From contig NZ_CP109446.1 of NCBI RefSeq assembly GCF_036227265.1, positions 7,953,001-8,017,000 on the forward strand: a stretch of DNA of 64,000 nt, given 5' to 3'. Positions 56,098 through 62,891 of this stretch are shown here, in pieces. A program made the position numbers and the translations under genes. The stretch comes from Streptomyces sp. NBC_01476. Its GTDB lineage: Bacteria; Actinomycetota; Actinomycetes; Streptomycetales; Streptomycetaceae. Every line of letters begins with the position of its first letter. The first letter of the stretch is position 1. The notes under the pieces were generated by a model that was given only the letters and a program-made list of their open reading frames with translations, had not been told where the DNA came from and searched no databases.

Positions 56098-57252
56098 TCA
56101 CTTCATCGTGACGGTGGTGTCCAGGTAGGCGTTGGTGACCAGGGCGTCAGCGGCGAGGCCGCTCTTGACCGTGATGTGCTGCTTCTTGGCGACCGGTGCC
56201 ATGTCGGTGATGAGCTTGTTCACGCGGTCGGCGTCGAAACTGCCCACCACACCGTCGGTGCCGGCCGCCAGCACGCCGTGGTCCTTCATGAAGGTGACGG
56301 AGTAGGCGTCCTGAGCGGGCGTCAGCGTCGTCGGGCTCTTCGCCTCGGTCGCGTACTTCTCCATCGCCGTGTTCACCGGGCCCGGATCCGTCGTGTAGCC
56401 GACGACCGCCTTCTGGATCATGGGCACGAGCGCCTTCAGGCAGGAGTCGTACTTCGTCCTGTTCGCCGGCGTGACCGACAGGGAGTTCTCGTACGTCGTG
56501 TAGCCGCCGTCGGCGAGCGGGAGGCTGCTGAGCGGCTTACCCCACTGCTTGAGGTGCTCGAACCGGTACGTGGTGGCGTCGGCGTAGTCGATGATCATGT
56601 CCTTGCCGTCCGCGGTGATGAAGCGTCCGGGGGAACCGTCGTAGCTGTAGTCGAGCTGGCCGGACTTGAGGCTGCCGTTGGCGACCAGGAGGTCGCTGGA
56701 GGCGTCCTCGCCGGCCTTGAGCACGGTCGCACCCGTCTTCTCCACGTCGGCTATCGACTTCAGGCCGGGGTAGGTCGCCGGGTCGTAGACGATCGCCTTG
56801 GGGCTCTTCTGCAAGGTGGCCACGACGGCGATCACGGGCTGCTTCTGCGAGACCTCGATGGCGTCGTCCGTGCTGACCTCGCCGAGCAGGATCGAGGAGT
56901 CCTGGTACATGCGCGCCATGACGGACTGGTTGCCGAGGAACGGGCCGCCGGCCAGGACCGAGACGGTGACACCGCCGACCTTGCCGCTGTACGTGCCGTT
57001 GTTGGTGTTGATCGTCCCGTTCGGGCCGACCAGCTGGTAGAGCGCGCCCTTGGACGGCTGCGGGTACCAGCTCGACTGGATCTTCACGGTGCTCGGACAG
57101 ATGCCGGCGAGCGGTCCGCTGCTGGTGGCCGCGGCGCTCGACGTGTCCCCCGAGTCGCTTCCGCAGGCGGCGAGCAGCATGATCCCGGCCGCCGCGCCGG
57201 CGAGCGGGACGGATCTGCGGAGGCTGCGGGTGTGACGGACGGAGCGTTGCAT
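56098..57252 (-). CDS. ABC transporter substrate-binding lipoprotein (NMT1/SsuA-like)
   Basis: 384-residue lipoprotein with twin-Arg-containing N-region and lipobox IMLLAACGSD (Cys near residue 30). The mature part resembles NMT1/THI5- or SsuA-type binding proteins: VKIQSSWYPQPSKGALYQLVGPNG, SVLAGGPFLGNQSVMARMYQDSSILLGEVSTDDAIEVSQKQPVIAVVATLQKSPKAIVYDPATYPGLKSIADVEKTGATV. This family binds sulfonates, pyrimidines, aromatic acids or nitriles. AGGAGAG precedes ATG 57252. It is the last gene of the ABC operon, 106 bp after the permease. Confidence 0.87.
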   Translation of the reverse strand: MQRSVRHTRSLRRSVPLAGAAAGIMLLAACGSDSGDTSSAAATSSGPLAGICPSTVKIQSSWYPQPSKGALYQLVGPNGTINTNNGTYSGKVGGVTVSVLAGGPFLGNQSVMARMYQDSSILLGEVSTDDAIEVSQKQPVIAVVATLQKSPKAIVYDPATYPGLKSIADVEKTGATVLKAGEDASSDLLVANGSLKSGQLDYSYDGSPGRFITADGKDMIIDYADATTYRFEHLKQWGKPLSSLPLADGGYTTYENSLSVTPANRTKYDSCLKALVPMIQKAVVGYTTDPGPVNTAMEKYATEAKSPTTLTPAQDAYSVTFMKDHGVLAAGTDGVVGSFDADRVNKLITDMAPVAKKQHITVKSGLAADALVTNAYLDTTVTMK

Positions 57253-57358
57253 GGTTCTCTCCTGATGGGTGCAGGGCAGGTCGGGACCGAGGGGTCCGCA
57301 CCTGGATACGCGGGGCCGAGCGGCGGTGACGGGGGTCGTGGAGGAGCAGCGGGGCCGG

Positions 57359-58288
57359 TCAGTCGTCCGAGCGGGTGGCGGTCGACGTCTCCCACCGGCC
57401 GATGGTGAGTCTGCGGACAAGCCCGACCGCCCAGAACACCGCGAGACCGAACACGCAGGTGACGATCAGCGCCGCGTAGAGCCGTTCCGACTGGAGGTTG
57501 GCCGAGTAGTTCTGCAGGAGACCGCCGATACCGGGCTGCCCCTGACGGATGAAGAAGTCGGTGACGATGGAGGCGATCACCGACAGGCCCGCCGAGATCC
57601 GCAGCCCGGTGAAGATCGCGGGCAGCGCGCAGGGGAGCCGCAGGCGGACGAGCCGGACCAGCCGGGAGCGGTTGTGCAGCCGCACCAGGTCGTGCAGGGC
57701 GGCGTCGCCGGACTGCAGGCCGAACAGCGCGTTGGTCGTGATGGGGAAGAGCGAGACCAGGGTCGCCACGATGATGCGGCTCTGTTCGTTGAACCCGAAC
57801 CAGAAGCCGACCAGCGGCACCAGCGCCAGGAACGGAATGGTCTGGAGCGCGACGGCGAACGGGTAGAACGACCGCTCGATCCAGCGGGCCTCGCTCATCG
57901 CGACGGCGAAGAGCAGGCCGATGACGGTGGACAGGGCGAAGGCGACCAGGGCGACGATGCCGCTCGACTGCAGGCCCTGCAGGATCTCCTTGAGGTTGGC
58001 CCAGTCCAGGAAGCCCACCTTCACGACCTCGTGCGGCGGCGGCAGGATGAAACGCTGGGTCTTGCTGAGACCGAAGTACGCCAGCAGGTACCAGATCCCG
58101 ATGGTGGCCGCGCCGACGAGCGCCGGCGGGCCTGCCACGACGAGGAAGCTGCCCACGCGGGCCCGGCCGGGTCCGTCGGACGGCAGGATGACCTTGGGTT
58201 CCCGCGCGGCGCCGGTCGCCGGTTCGCCGGCGGGATCAGCGGGGGATCCGGCGGGGGGTGTCACCGTGCCGGGGGAGGTGGTGGTCAT
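57359..58288 (-). CDS. ABC transporter permease (SsuC/TauC-like)
   Basis: 309-residue permease with six transmembrane segments. After a Pro-rich cytoplasmic N-terminus, the core includes ILPPPHEVVKVGFLDWANL, IGLLFAVAMSEARWIERSFYPFAVALQTIPFLALVPLVGFWFGF and the EAA-type loop region (RLVRLRLPCALPAIFTGLRISAGLSVIASIVTDFFI). The ATG at 58288 overlaps the ATPase stop by four bases. It pairs with the ATPase and binding protein of the same operon. Confidence 0.87.
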   Translation of the reverse strand: MTTTSPGTVTPPAGSPADPAGEPATGAAREPKVILPSDGPGRARVGSFLVVAGPPALVGAATIGIWYLLAYFGLSKTQRFILPPPHEVVKVGFLDWANLKEILQGLQSSGIVALVAFALSTVIGLLFAVAMSEARWIERSFYPFAVALQTIPFLALVPLVGFWFGFNEQSRIIVATLVSLFPITTNALFGLQSGDAALHDLVRLHNRSRLVRLVRLRLPCALPAIFTGLRISAGLSVIASIVTDFFIRQGQPGIGGLLQNYSANLQSERLYAALIVTCVFGLAVFWAVGLVRRLTIGRWETSTATRSDD

Positions 58289-59115
58289 GCGCTCGCTCCT
58301 CGCAGACACTCGGAGATCTCGTGGGCGATGGCGCCGAACTCCTCGCTGTAGCGGATGTGCGGCGACCGGGGGTAGTCGAACGGGATGTCGAACTCGCCGA
58401 TGACCCGTCCCGGACGGGGTGCCATGACGACGACACGCGAGGAGAGATAGACGGCCTCGGCGATCGAGTGCGTCACGAACAGGGCGGTGAACCGCCGTTC
58501 CGCGTAGAGCTTCAGCACCTCGTCGTTGAGCCGCTCGCGGGTGATCGCGTCGAGGGCGCCGAAAGGCTCGTCGAACATGAACGGGTCGGGGTTGAGCGTG
58601 AGGGACCGGGCCAGCGAGACACGCATCTTCATGCCGCCGGACAGTGTCTTGGGGTAGTTGTCCTCGAAGCCGCCGAGACCGACGAGATCGATGGCCTCCT
58701 GGGCGAGCCGGCGCCGGCGGGCCTTGGGCACGCCCTCCAACTGCGTCAGCAGTTCCACGTTGCGTGCGACCGTGCGCCACGGCATGAGCGTCGCGTCCTG
58801 GAAGATGTATCCGAGCGAGCCGAACCGGGTCTCGACACGGCCCTCGCTGATCGGGCTGAGGCCCGCGGCGATCCGCAACAGGGTCGACTTGCCGCAGCCC
58901 GACGGTCCGACGAGCGAGACGAACTCTCCTGGCGCGACGGAGAGATCGAGGTCGCTGAGGGCCACGGTGCCGTCGGCGAACCGCTTCGTGAGTCCGGAGA
59001 ACGTCACGATCGGCTCGACGGCCTTGTCGAGCGGGGCCGGGCGCTGCCCGGCCGGGTGGTCCGGTACCGGTTCGCGGCTGTCTCGTGCTGTCTCCGTCGG
59101 CAGGATGTTCGTCAT
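58285..59115 (-). CDS. ABC transporter ATP-binding protein (SsuB/TauB-like)
   Basis: 276-residue ATPase: Walker A LVGPSGCGKSTLL (about residues 68-80), Q-loop IFQDATLMPWRTV, signature LSGGMKMRVSLARSL, Walker B PDPFMFDEPFGALD and switch His in FVTHSIAEAVYLS. The MPWRTV..N pattern is typical of nitrate/sulfonate/taurine-type importers. First gene of the three-gene transporter operon; a TTGTATCC element lies 57 bp upstream. Confidence 0.92.
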   Translation of the reverse strand: MTNILPTETARDSREPVPDHPAGQRPAPLDKAVEPIVTFSGLTKRFADGTVALSDLDLSVAPGEFVSLVGPSGCGKSTLLRIAAGLSPISEGRVETRFGSLGYIFQDATLMPWRTVARNVELLTQLEGVPKARRRRLAQEAIDLVGLGGFEDNYPKTLSGGMKMRVSLARSLTLNPDPFMFDEPFGALDAITRERLNDEVLKLYAERRFTALFVTHSIAEAVYLSSRVVVMAPRPGRVIGEFDIPFDYPRSPHIRYSEEFGAIAHEISECLRGASA

Positions 59116-59171
59116 GCGTGCTGTCCACCTCTGCTGTCCGCGGATGGGGTGCTCCGCTTGTCTAATGAATT

Positions 59172-59182
59172 TTGTATCCCAA
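59172..59182. promoter_or_regulatory. TTGTATCC(C)AA element before the ABC operon
   Basis: TTGTATCCCAA at 59172-59182, embedded in an AT-rich stretch (59161-59183). Nearly the same element, TTGTATCCAA, precedes the Rieske operon at 62077-62086. It resembles the TTGTATACAA palindromes bound by GntR-type regulators. Confidence 0.5.
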
Positions 59183-59260
59183 TCCCGGGGGCGGGTTTCT
59201 GCGGAGTTAACTTTGAGGTAAGGCCCCCCGGGAGGCGCCCGCCTGCCGTCGCGGCGGGCT

Positions 59261-59914
59261 TCAGAGCTCCGGCGACGGCCGGAACGCGAACAGCACACCC
59301 TCGTCGGACCACGGCCGGCTCTCGCCGTCGAAGCGGTGCACGGACACCAGCCAGGAGCGGTCGGCGGCCCACACCAGCGACACGGGCGCGAAGCCGGCCG
59401 CGGCGAAGGCGGCCAGCACGTCGTCCGCGTCGTCGATCGAGTCGCCGTAGGTCGTCCAGACCACCGACCCGGCAGGCGCCACCAGTTCGTCCAGGCGGCC
59501 GATGGTGCGCAGGGCGGCCTTGAGGTCGATGTTCGCGAACACCCCGCACATCAGCAGCAGATCGGCCGGGACATGACCGGCGTACGACGCCGCCGCGCCG
59601 GCGTCCGCCACCAGGACCTCGACCGAGGTGAGCGCGGTGCTGCCGAGGGCGCCGTGCAGGAACGACGCGTTCAGCGGCTCCAGTTCGATCAACAGGGCGT
59701 CGATGTCCCGGCCGCGCGGGTGGTCGATGAGGACGGGCAGCAGATCCCGCGCTTGTCCTGAGCAGGCACTGACCGCGGACAGACGGCCCGGCGGAGCGGC
59801 GTCCAGGGTGGCGGAGATGGCCTCCTGCACGTGTTCCAGCCGGCCGGTCTCGACCGAGTCGAGCCGGTCGTACGGTGCGTGCCAGGCGTACCAGTCCTGT
59901 TCGGTGCGCGCCAC
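59261..59914 (-). CDS. SAM-methyltransferase-fold protein
   Basis: 217 residues. The fold resembles class I methyltransferases: RLSAVSACSGQARDLLPVLIDHPRGRDIDALLIELEPLNASFL (motif I region without the usual GxGxG), VEVLVADAGAA, PADLLLMCGVFANI and APAGSVVWTTYGDS. The weak motif I leaves activity uncertain. GTG 59914 is chosen as the start, five bases after the upstream stop. Part of the Rieske-cluster operon running from 62041 to 59261. Confidence 0.65.
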   Translation of the reverse strand: MARTEQDWYAWHAPYDRLDSVETGRLEHVQEAISATLDAAPPGRLSAVSACSGQARDLLPVLIDHPRGRDIDALLIELEPLNASFLHGALGSTALTSVEVLVADAGAAASYAGHVPADLLLMCGVFANIDLKAALRTIGRLDELVAPAGSVVWTTYGDSIDDADDVLAAFAAAGFAPVSLVWAADRSWLVSVHRFDGESRPWSDEGVLFAFRPSPEL

Positions 59915-59919
59915 CGGGT

Positions 59920-60240
59920 TCAGCCCCGCTCCGCGGCGAGCCCGAGGCGCTGCAGCCGGTCGTGGGCCGTCCCGGGGAGCACGCACTCCAGCTGCTGCGC
60001 GTTGAGAGCGGCCATCCCGGCGATCTGCTTCGTCGCGGCGTGCTCTTTCTCGAAGTCGGCCATCGAGGCGAACGAGGCCTCCAGGACCAGGTGGTGGAGG
60101 CCGCCGAAGGCCGGCGCCCAGATCGCGTAGGGCGTCAGCCCGGCCGCGACCAGCAGGGCGTTCTTCTGCTCCTGGAGCCGGGTGAAGACGGGCAGGGTGC
60201 CGAACGCGAGGTTGCGCAGGATCTGGTGGCGGTAGGTCAT
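59920..60240 (-). CDS. NIPSNAP/dimeric alpha-beta-barrel-like small protein
   Basis: 106 residues. YRHQILRNLAFGTLPVFTRLQEQKNALLVAAGLTPYAIWAPAFGGLHHLVLEASFASMADFEKEHAAT fits NIPSNAP or stress-responsive dimeric barrel proteins, in which a Tyr/His-lined cleft handles small aromatic or polyketide substrates. No clear catalytic residue is identified. It lies between the NTF2-like and methyltransferase-like genes in the same direction. Confidence 0.6.
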   Translation of the reverse strand: MTYRHQILRNLAFGTLPVFTRLQEQKNALLVAAGLTPYAIWAPAFGGLHHLVLEASFASMADFEKEHAATKQIAGMAALNAQQLECVLPGTAHDRLQRLGLAAERG

Positions 60241-60275
60241 CGTGGTCACGGTCGTGCCGCTTTCGGGAGGTGTGG

Positions 60276-60809
60276 TCACGGCGTCTGCAGGTGGGGTACG
60301 GCGACCCAGCCCTGGTCGAACGGCGTGGTGAAGAAGTTGCGGACGCGCATGTGGGCGATGAGCCACCGCCCGTCCGCCCGGGCGAAGTCGTTGTCGTAGG
60401 ACCCGGCGATCCACAGCGGCTGGTCACCGCGGTAGGTGCAGGCCTGGAAGTACATGAACCGGCCGCGGGCCGTGTCGCCCGACACCTCGATCGCGGGATT
60501 GGTCACGAAGTGCGCCGAGAACGGCATGCGCTCGACGTTGCGGTCGAACTTGGTGACCAGTGCCGGGCGGCCGACGGCCGCCCATCCGGGGTTCCCGTGC
60601 GGTCCGACGCTCTGCCAGCGGCCGTCCTCGGTGAACAGCGCGGCGACCTTGGCGCCCTTGTCCTCGGGGGCGTCGGTGGCCGCCATGTAGCTGACCATGA
60701 GGGCGTTGATCTCCTCGCGGGACTCGAGCAGATCGAGGCGGGCGAGGACGGCGGACAGATCCGCAGGGGCGGCGGTGCCGGTCACGATGTCGGTCACGAT
60801 GTCGGTCAC
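60276..60809 (-). CDS. NTF2/SnoaL-like protein, probable oxygenase partner
   Basis: 177-residue cone-shaped alpha+beta protein: LDLLESREEINALMVSYMAATDAPEDKGAKVAALFTEDGRWQSVGPHG, then FSAHFVTNPAIEVSGDTARGRFMYFQACTYRGDQPLWIAGSYDNDFARADGRWLIAHMRV. This fold is shared by SnoaL-type proteins and Rieske-oxygenase beta subunits. GTG 60809 overlaps the Rieske stop by four bases, so a subunit or accessory role is likely. The start region is built of repeated GTGACCGACATC units, so alternative in-frame GTG starts exist 12 and 24 bases later. Confidence 0.75.
   Translation of the reverse strand: MTDIVTDIVTGTAAPADLSAVLARLDLLESREEINALMVSYMAATDAPEDKGAKVAALFTEDGRWQSVGPHGNPGWAAVGRPALVTKFDRNVERMPFSAHFVTNPAIEVSGDTARGRFMYFQACTYRGDQPLWIAGSYDNDFARADGRWLIAHMRVRNFFTTPFDQGWVAVPHLQTP
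60781..60809 (-). repeat. 12-bp tandem repeat at a start codon
   Basis: In plus orientation GTCACGATGTCG twice (60781-60804), then GTCAC. On the coding strand this repeats GTGACCGACATC, placing three in-frame GTG codons at the start of the NTF2-like gene. Confidence 0.8.
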
Positions 60810-62041
60810 AGGGTGTCCAGTGCTTTCCGGTAGCGCTCGACGAGCCAGGCGTTGAGCTGGGGGATGTTGGACTCCATCCAGGACAGGGGTCCGCGCGGGG
60901 CGTAACGCGAGCGCAGTCCCTGCTGGAGCGCCGCGGTCGTCACGGCGTCCTGGTGGATCGCGAGCGACTTGCGCTCCATGAACTTCTCGTAGGCGTCGAG
61001 GAAGCCCGGCTCCTCGACCGCCGACTTGGGGTAGAGGTTGACCCGCCGCAGGTCCATCGAGCCGGGACCGTTCGGATGGATCATCGCCAGCTGCACGAAC
61101 GTCGGCTGCAGGATCGAGAAGAGCATGGGCGGGATCGAGGCGAACATGACGCGTTTGCGCTGCTCATCGGTCAGGCCCGGGATGATGGACGTGGTCCGTC
61201 TGCCGTCGGTGCTGGCGAGGCCGGCGTTCTCGTCGACCAGGTACGTCGGGTGCATGACCTGCCCGTCGCCGGGTTCGAAGGGGTAGAAGCGGGCGTTCTT
61301 GGCCGGGGCCGCCTCGTGCACCCCGCGGTGCACATAGCTGGTGTGGTACGGCTCCAGGGCGTTGTCGTGGTGGATTTTCCAGTTCCACTGCTGGTCCGCG
61401 AAGACGAAGGCCGGCATCGGCACCAGTTCCTCCAGCCCGAAGGTCGACAGCTCCTCGTCCATCCGGGCGAGCGTCGGGGCCAGGGGCGCCGCGTCGTCGT
61501 CGAAGTTGATGAACACCAGGCCGTGGAAGATCTCGTGGCGGATCTGCGGGAGGCGGATCGTCTCGCGCAGGCGCTTGACGGGCACCGTCTCGGTCATCGA
61601 CGGAGCCGCCGCCAGCCGGCCGTCGAGGTCGAAGGTCCAGTTGTGGTACGGACACTTCATCACCTGTCCGGACAGGCAGGGCGAGGCGGCGGTGCGGCCC
61701 TCGCCGGCGAGTCCGCCGAAGAGCGGCTGGCCGCGGTGCCGGCACACCGCGGACATCACCCGGACCTGGCCGCTGAGGTCGCGCAGCACGACGATCGGCT
61801 CGTCGAGGACGGTCAGCGGCAACTGGTCGCCGGGCTCGGGGACTTCGTTGACGTGGCCGATGCACAGCCATTCGCGGTGGAAGATGGCTTCCTTCTCGAA
61901 CTCCCAGAAGTCCGCGCTGGTGTAGACGGCCGGTGGCAGGAGCCGTGCGGTCGCGACAGGGTCGGTGGTGTGGTCGACATCGGCCATGACCGCCCGGGCC
62001 GCCGCCAGGGCGCGGTCACTGATCGGGGGTGACGTGCTCAT
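60806..62041 (-). CDS. Rieske non-heme iron oxygenase, alpha subunit
   Basis: 411-residue oxygenase. The Rieske 2Fe-2S centre uses CRHRG (about residues 100-104) and CPYHNW (about 129-134; CxH...CxxH). The catalytic iron site is in IHHDNALEPYHTSYVHRG (about 222-239). The downstream overlap with an NTF2-like gene suggests an alpha/beta enzyme. No ferredoxin or reductase gene is in view. Substrate is probably aromatic or a quaternary/aryl amine. ATG 62041 follows GGAGAGGAGAC; a TTGTATCCAA element is 36 bases upstream. Confidence 0.9.
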   Translation of the reverse strand: MSTSPPISDRALAAARAVMADVDHTTDPVATARLLPPAVYTSADFWEFEKEAIFHREWLCIGHVNEVPEPGDQLPLTVLDEPIVVLRDLSGQVRVMSAVCRHRGQPLFGGLAGEGRTAASPCLSGQVMKCPYHNWTFDLDGRLAAAPSMTETVPVKRLRETIRLPQIRHEIFHGLVFINFDDDAAPLAPTLARMDEELSTFGLEELVPMPAFVFADQQWNWKIHHDNALEPYHTSYVHRGVHEAAPAKNARFYPFEPGDGQVMHPTYLVDENAGLASTDGRRTTSIIPGLTDEQRKRVMFASIPPMLFSILQPTFVQLAMIHPNGPGSMDLRRVNLYPKSAVEEPGFLDAYEKFMERKSLAIHQDAVTTAALQQGLRSRYAPRGPLSWMESNIPQLNAWLVERYRKALDTL

Positions 62042-62076
62042 GTGTCTCCTCTCCGGCCGCCGAAACGAGCCGTATC

Positions 62077-62086
62077 TTGTATCCAA
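62077..62086. promoter_or_regulatory. TTGTATCCAA element before the Rieske operon
   Basis: TTGTATCCAA (62077-62086), one base from the palindrome TTGTATACAA. Matches the element at 59172-59182 before the ABC transporter operon. Confidence 0.5.
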
Positions 62087-62117
62087 ACTACGGGTCCTGG
62101 ATTACATCGCTGTGACA

Positions 62118-62891
62118 TCACGGCACGACGCTGCGGCGGCCCCGCGCGCCGCCCCGGCATCTCGCCAGCTTCTCCAGGAGATCGACGACCGACCACGCGG
62201 TGATCTCCGAGGTCCGTCCGCCCGAGGAAGGGGAGACGCTGTTGTCGATGGCGAAGTCGTAGCGGCCGACGGACGACCACAGTTCGATCCGGTGCCGGGT
62301 GGAGGTGGCGCCGGGATCGGCGACGACGACCACCTCGACCGCGTCGAGCCCGGCGGTCGCGAGCGCCAGGGCGACCGAGGAGTTGGAGGTGCGGGGGAAG
62401 GCGAGGGCCGCCTCCCGCGCCGAGCCGCGGAAGACCACGTCGGGTCCGGGCGGGGCGGTGCGTACGCCGAGGGCTGCCGGAGCCTTGGTGGTGGTGTGCC
62501 GCACCGTCGCCCCGGCCGCCGCCCGGTACGCCGCGGCCAGGATGTCGAGGCCGCCGATCGCGCCGGCCGGCACCAGGACATCGGCGCCGAGGACCGCGCC
62601 CCGCCGCCGCAGGTCCTGCTCGACCGAGCGGTCGGCGAGCACGCCGCAGGAGCAGACCACGACCGGCAGACCGGCGTCGAGCGCGCGGGGGAGCAGGACG
62701 CGGGCGGCCGCGGTGGTGCTCGCCTCGACCAGGAGGTCGGCAGCCCGCAGCGCCTCGCCCGTCATGGCGTCGCTGCTCGACGAGTCGAGCACGGCGACCA
62801 GTTCGCAGCCCGGGACACGCCCCCCGTCCAGTTCTGAGGCGACCCGGGCGCCGATCGTGCCCGCGCCGGCGACCGCGATCCGCCACGTCAT
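62118..62891 (-). CDS. L-aspartate dehydrogenase-like protein (NadX family)
   Basis: 257 residues. Rossmann start RIAVAGAGTIGARVASEL (residues 4-21), DLLVEASTTAAARVLLPRALDAGLPVVVCSCGVLADRSVEQDLRRRGAVLGADVLVPAGAIGGLDIL and a C-terminal ARRRIE-like strand region (TRHRIELWSSVGRYDFAIDN) match NAD(P)-dependent aspartate dehydrogenases. In this catabolic context it may deaminate an amino-acid product or handle an iminoaspartate rather than serve NAD synthesis. ATG 62891 overlaps the GGT stop by four bases; a 76-bp gap separates it from the Rieske gene. Confidence 0.8.
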   Translation of the reverse strand: MTWRIAVAGAGTIGARVASELDGGRVPGCELVAVLDSSSSDAMTGEALRAADLLVEASTTAAARVLLPRALDAGLPVVVCSCGVLADRSVEQDLRRRGAVLGADVLVPAGAIGGLDILAAAYRAAAGATVRHTTTKAPAALGVRTAPPGPDVVFRGSAREAALAFPRTSNSSVALALATAGLDAVEVVVVADPGATSTRHRIELWSSVGRYDFAIDNSVSPSSGGRTSEITAWSVVDLLEKLARCRGGARGRRSVVP

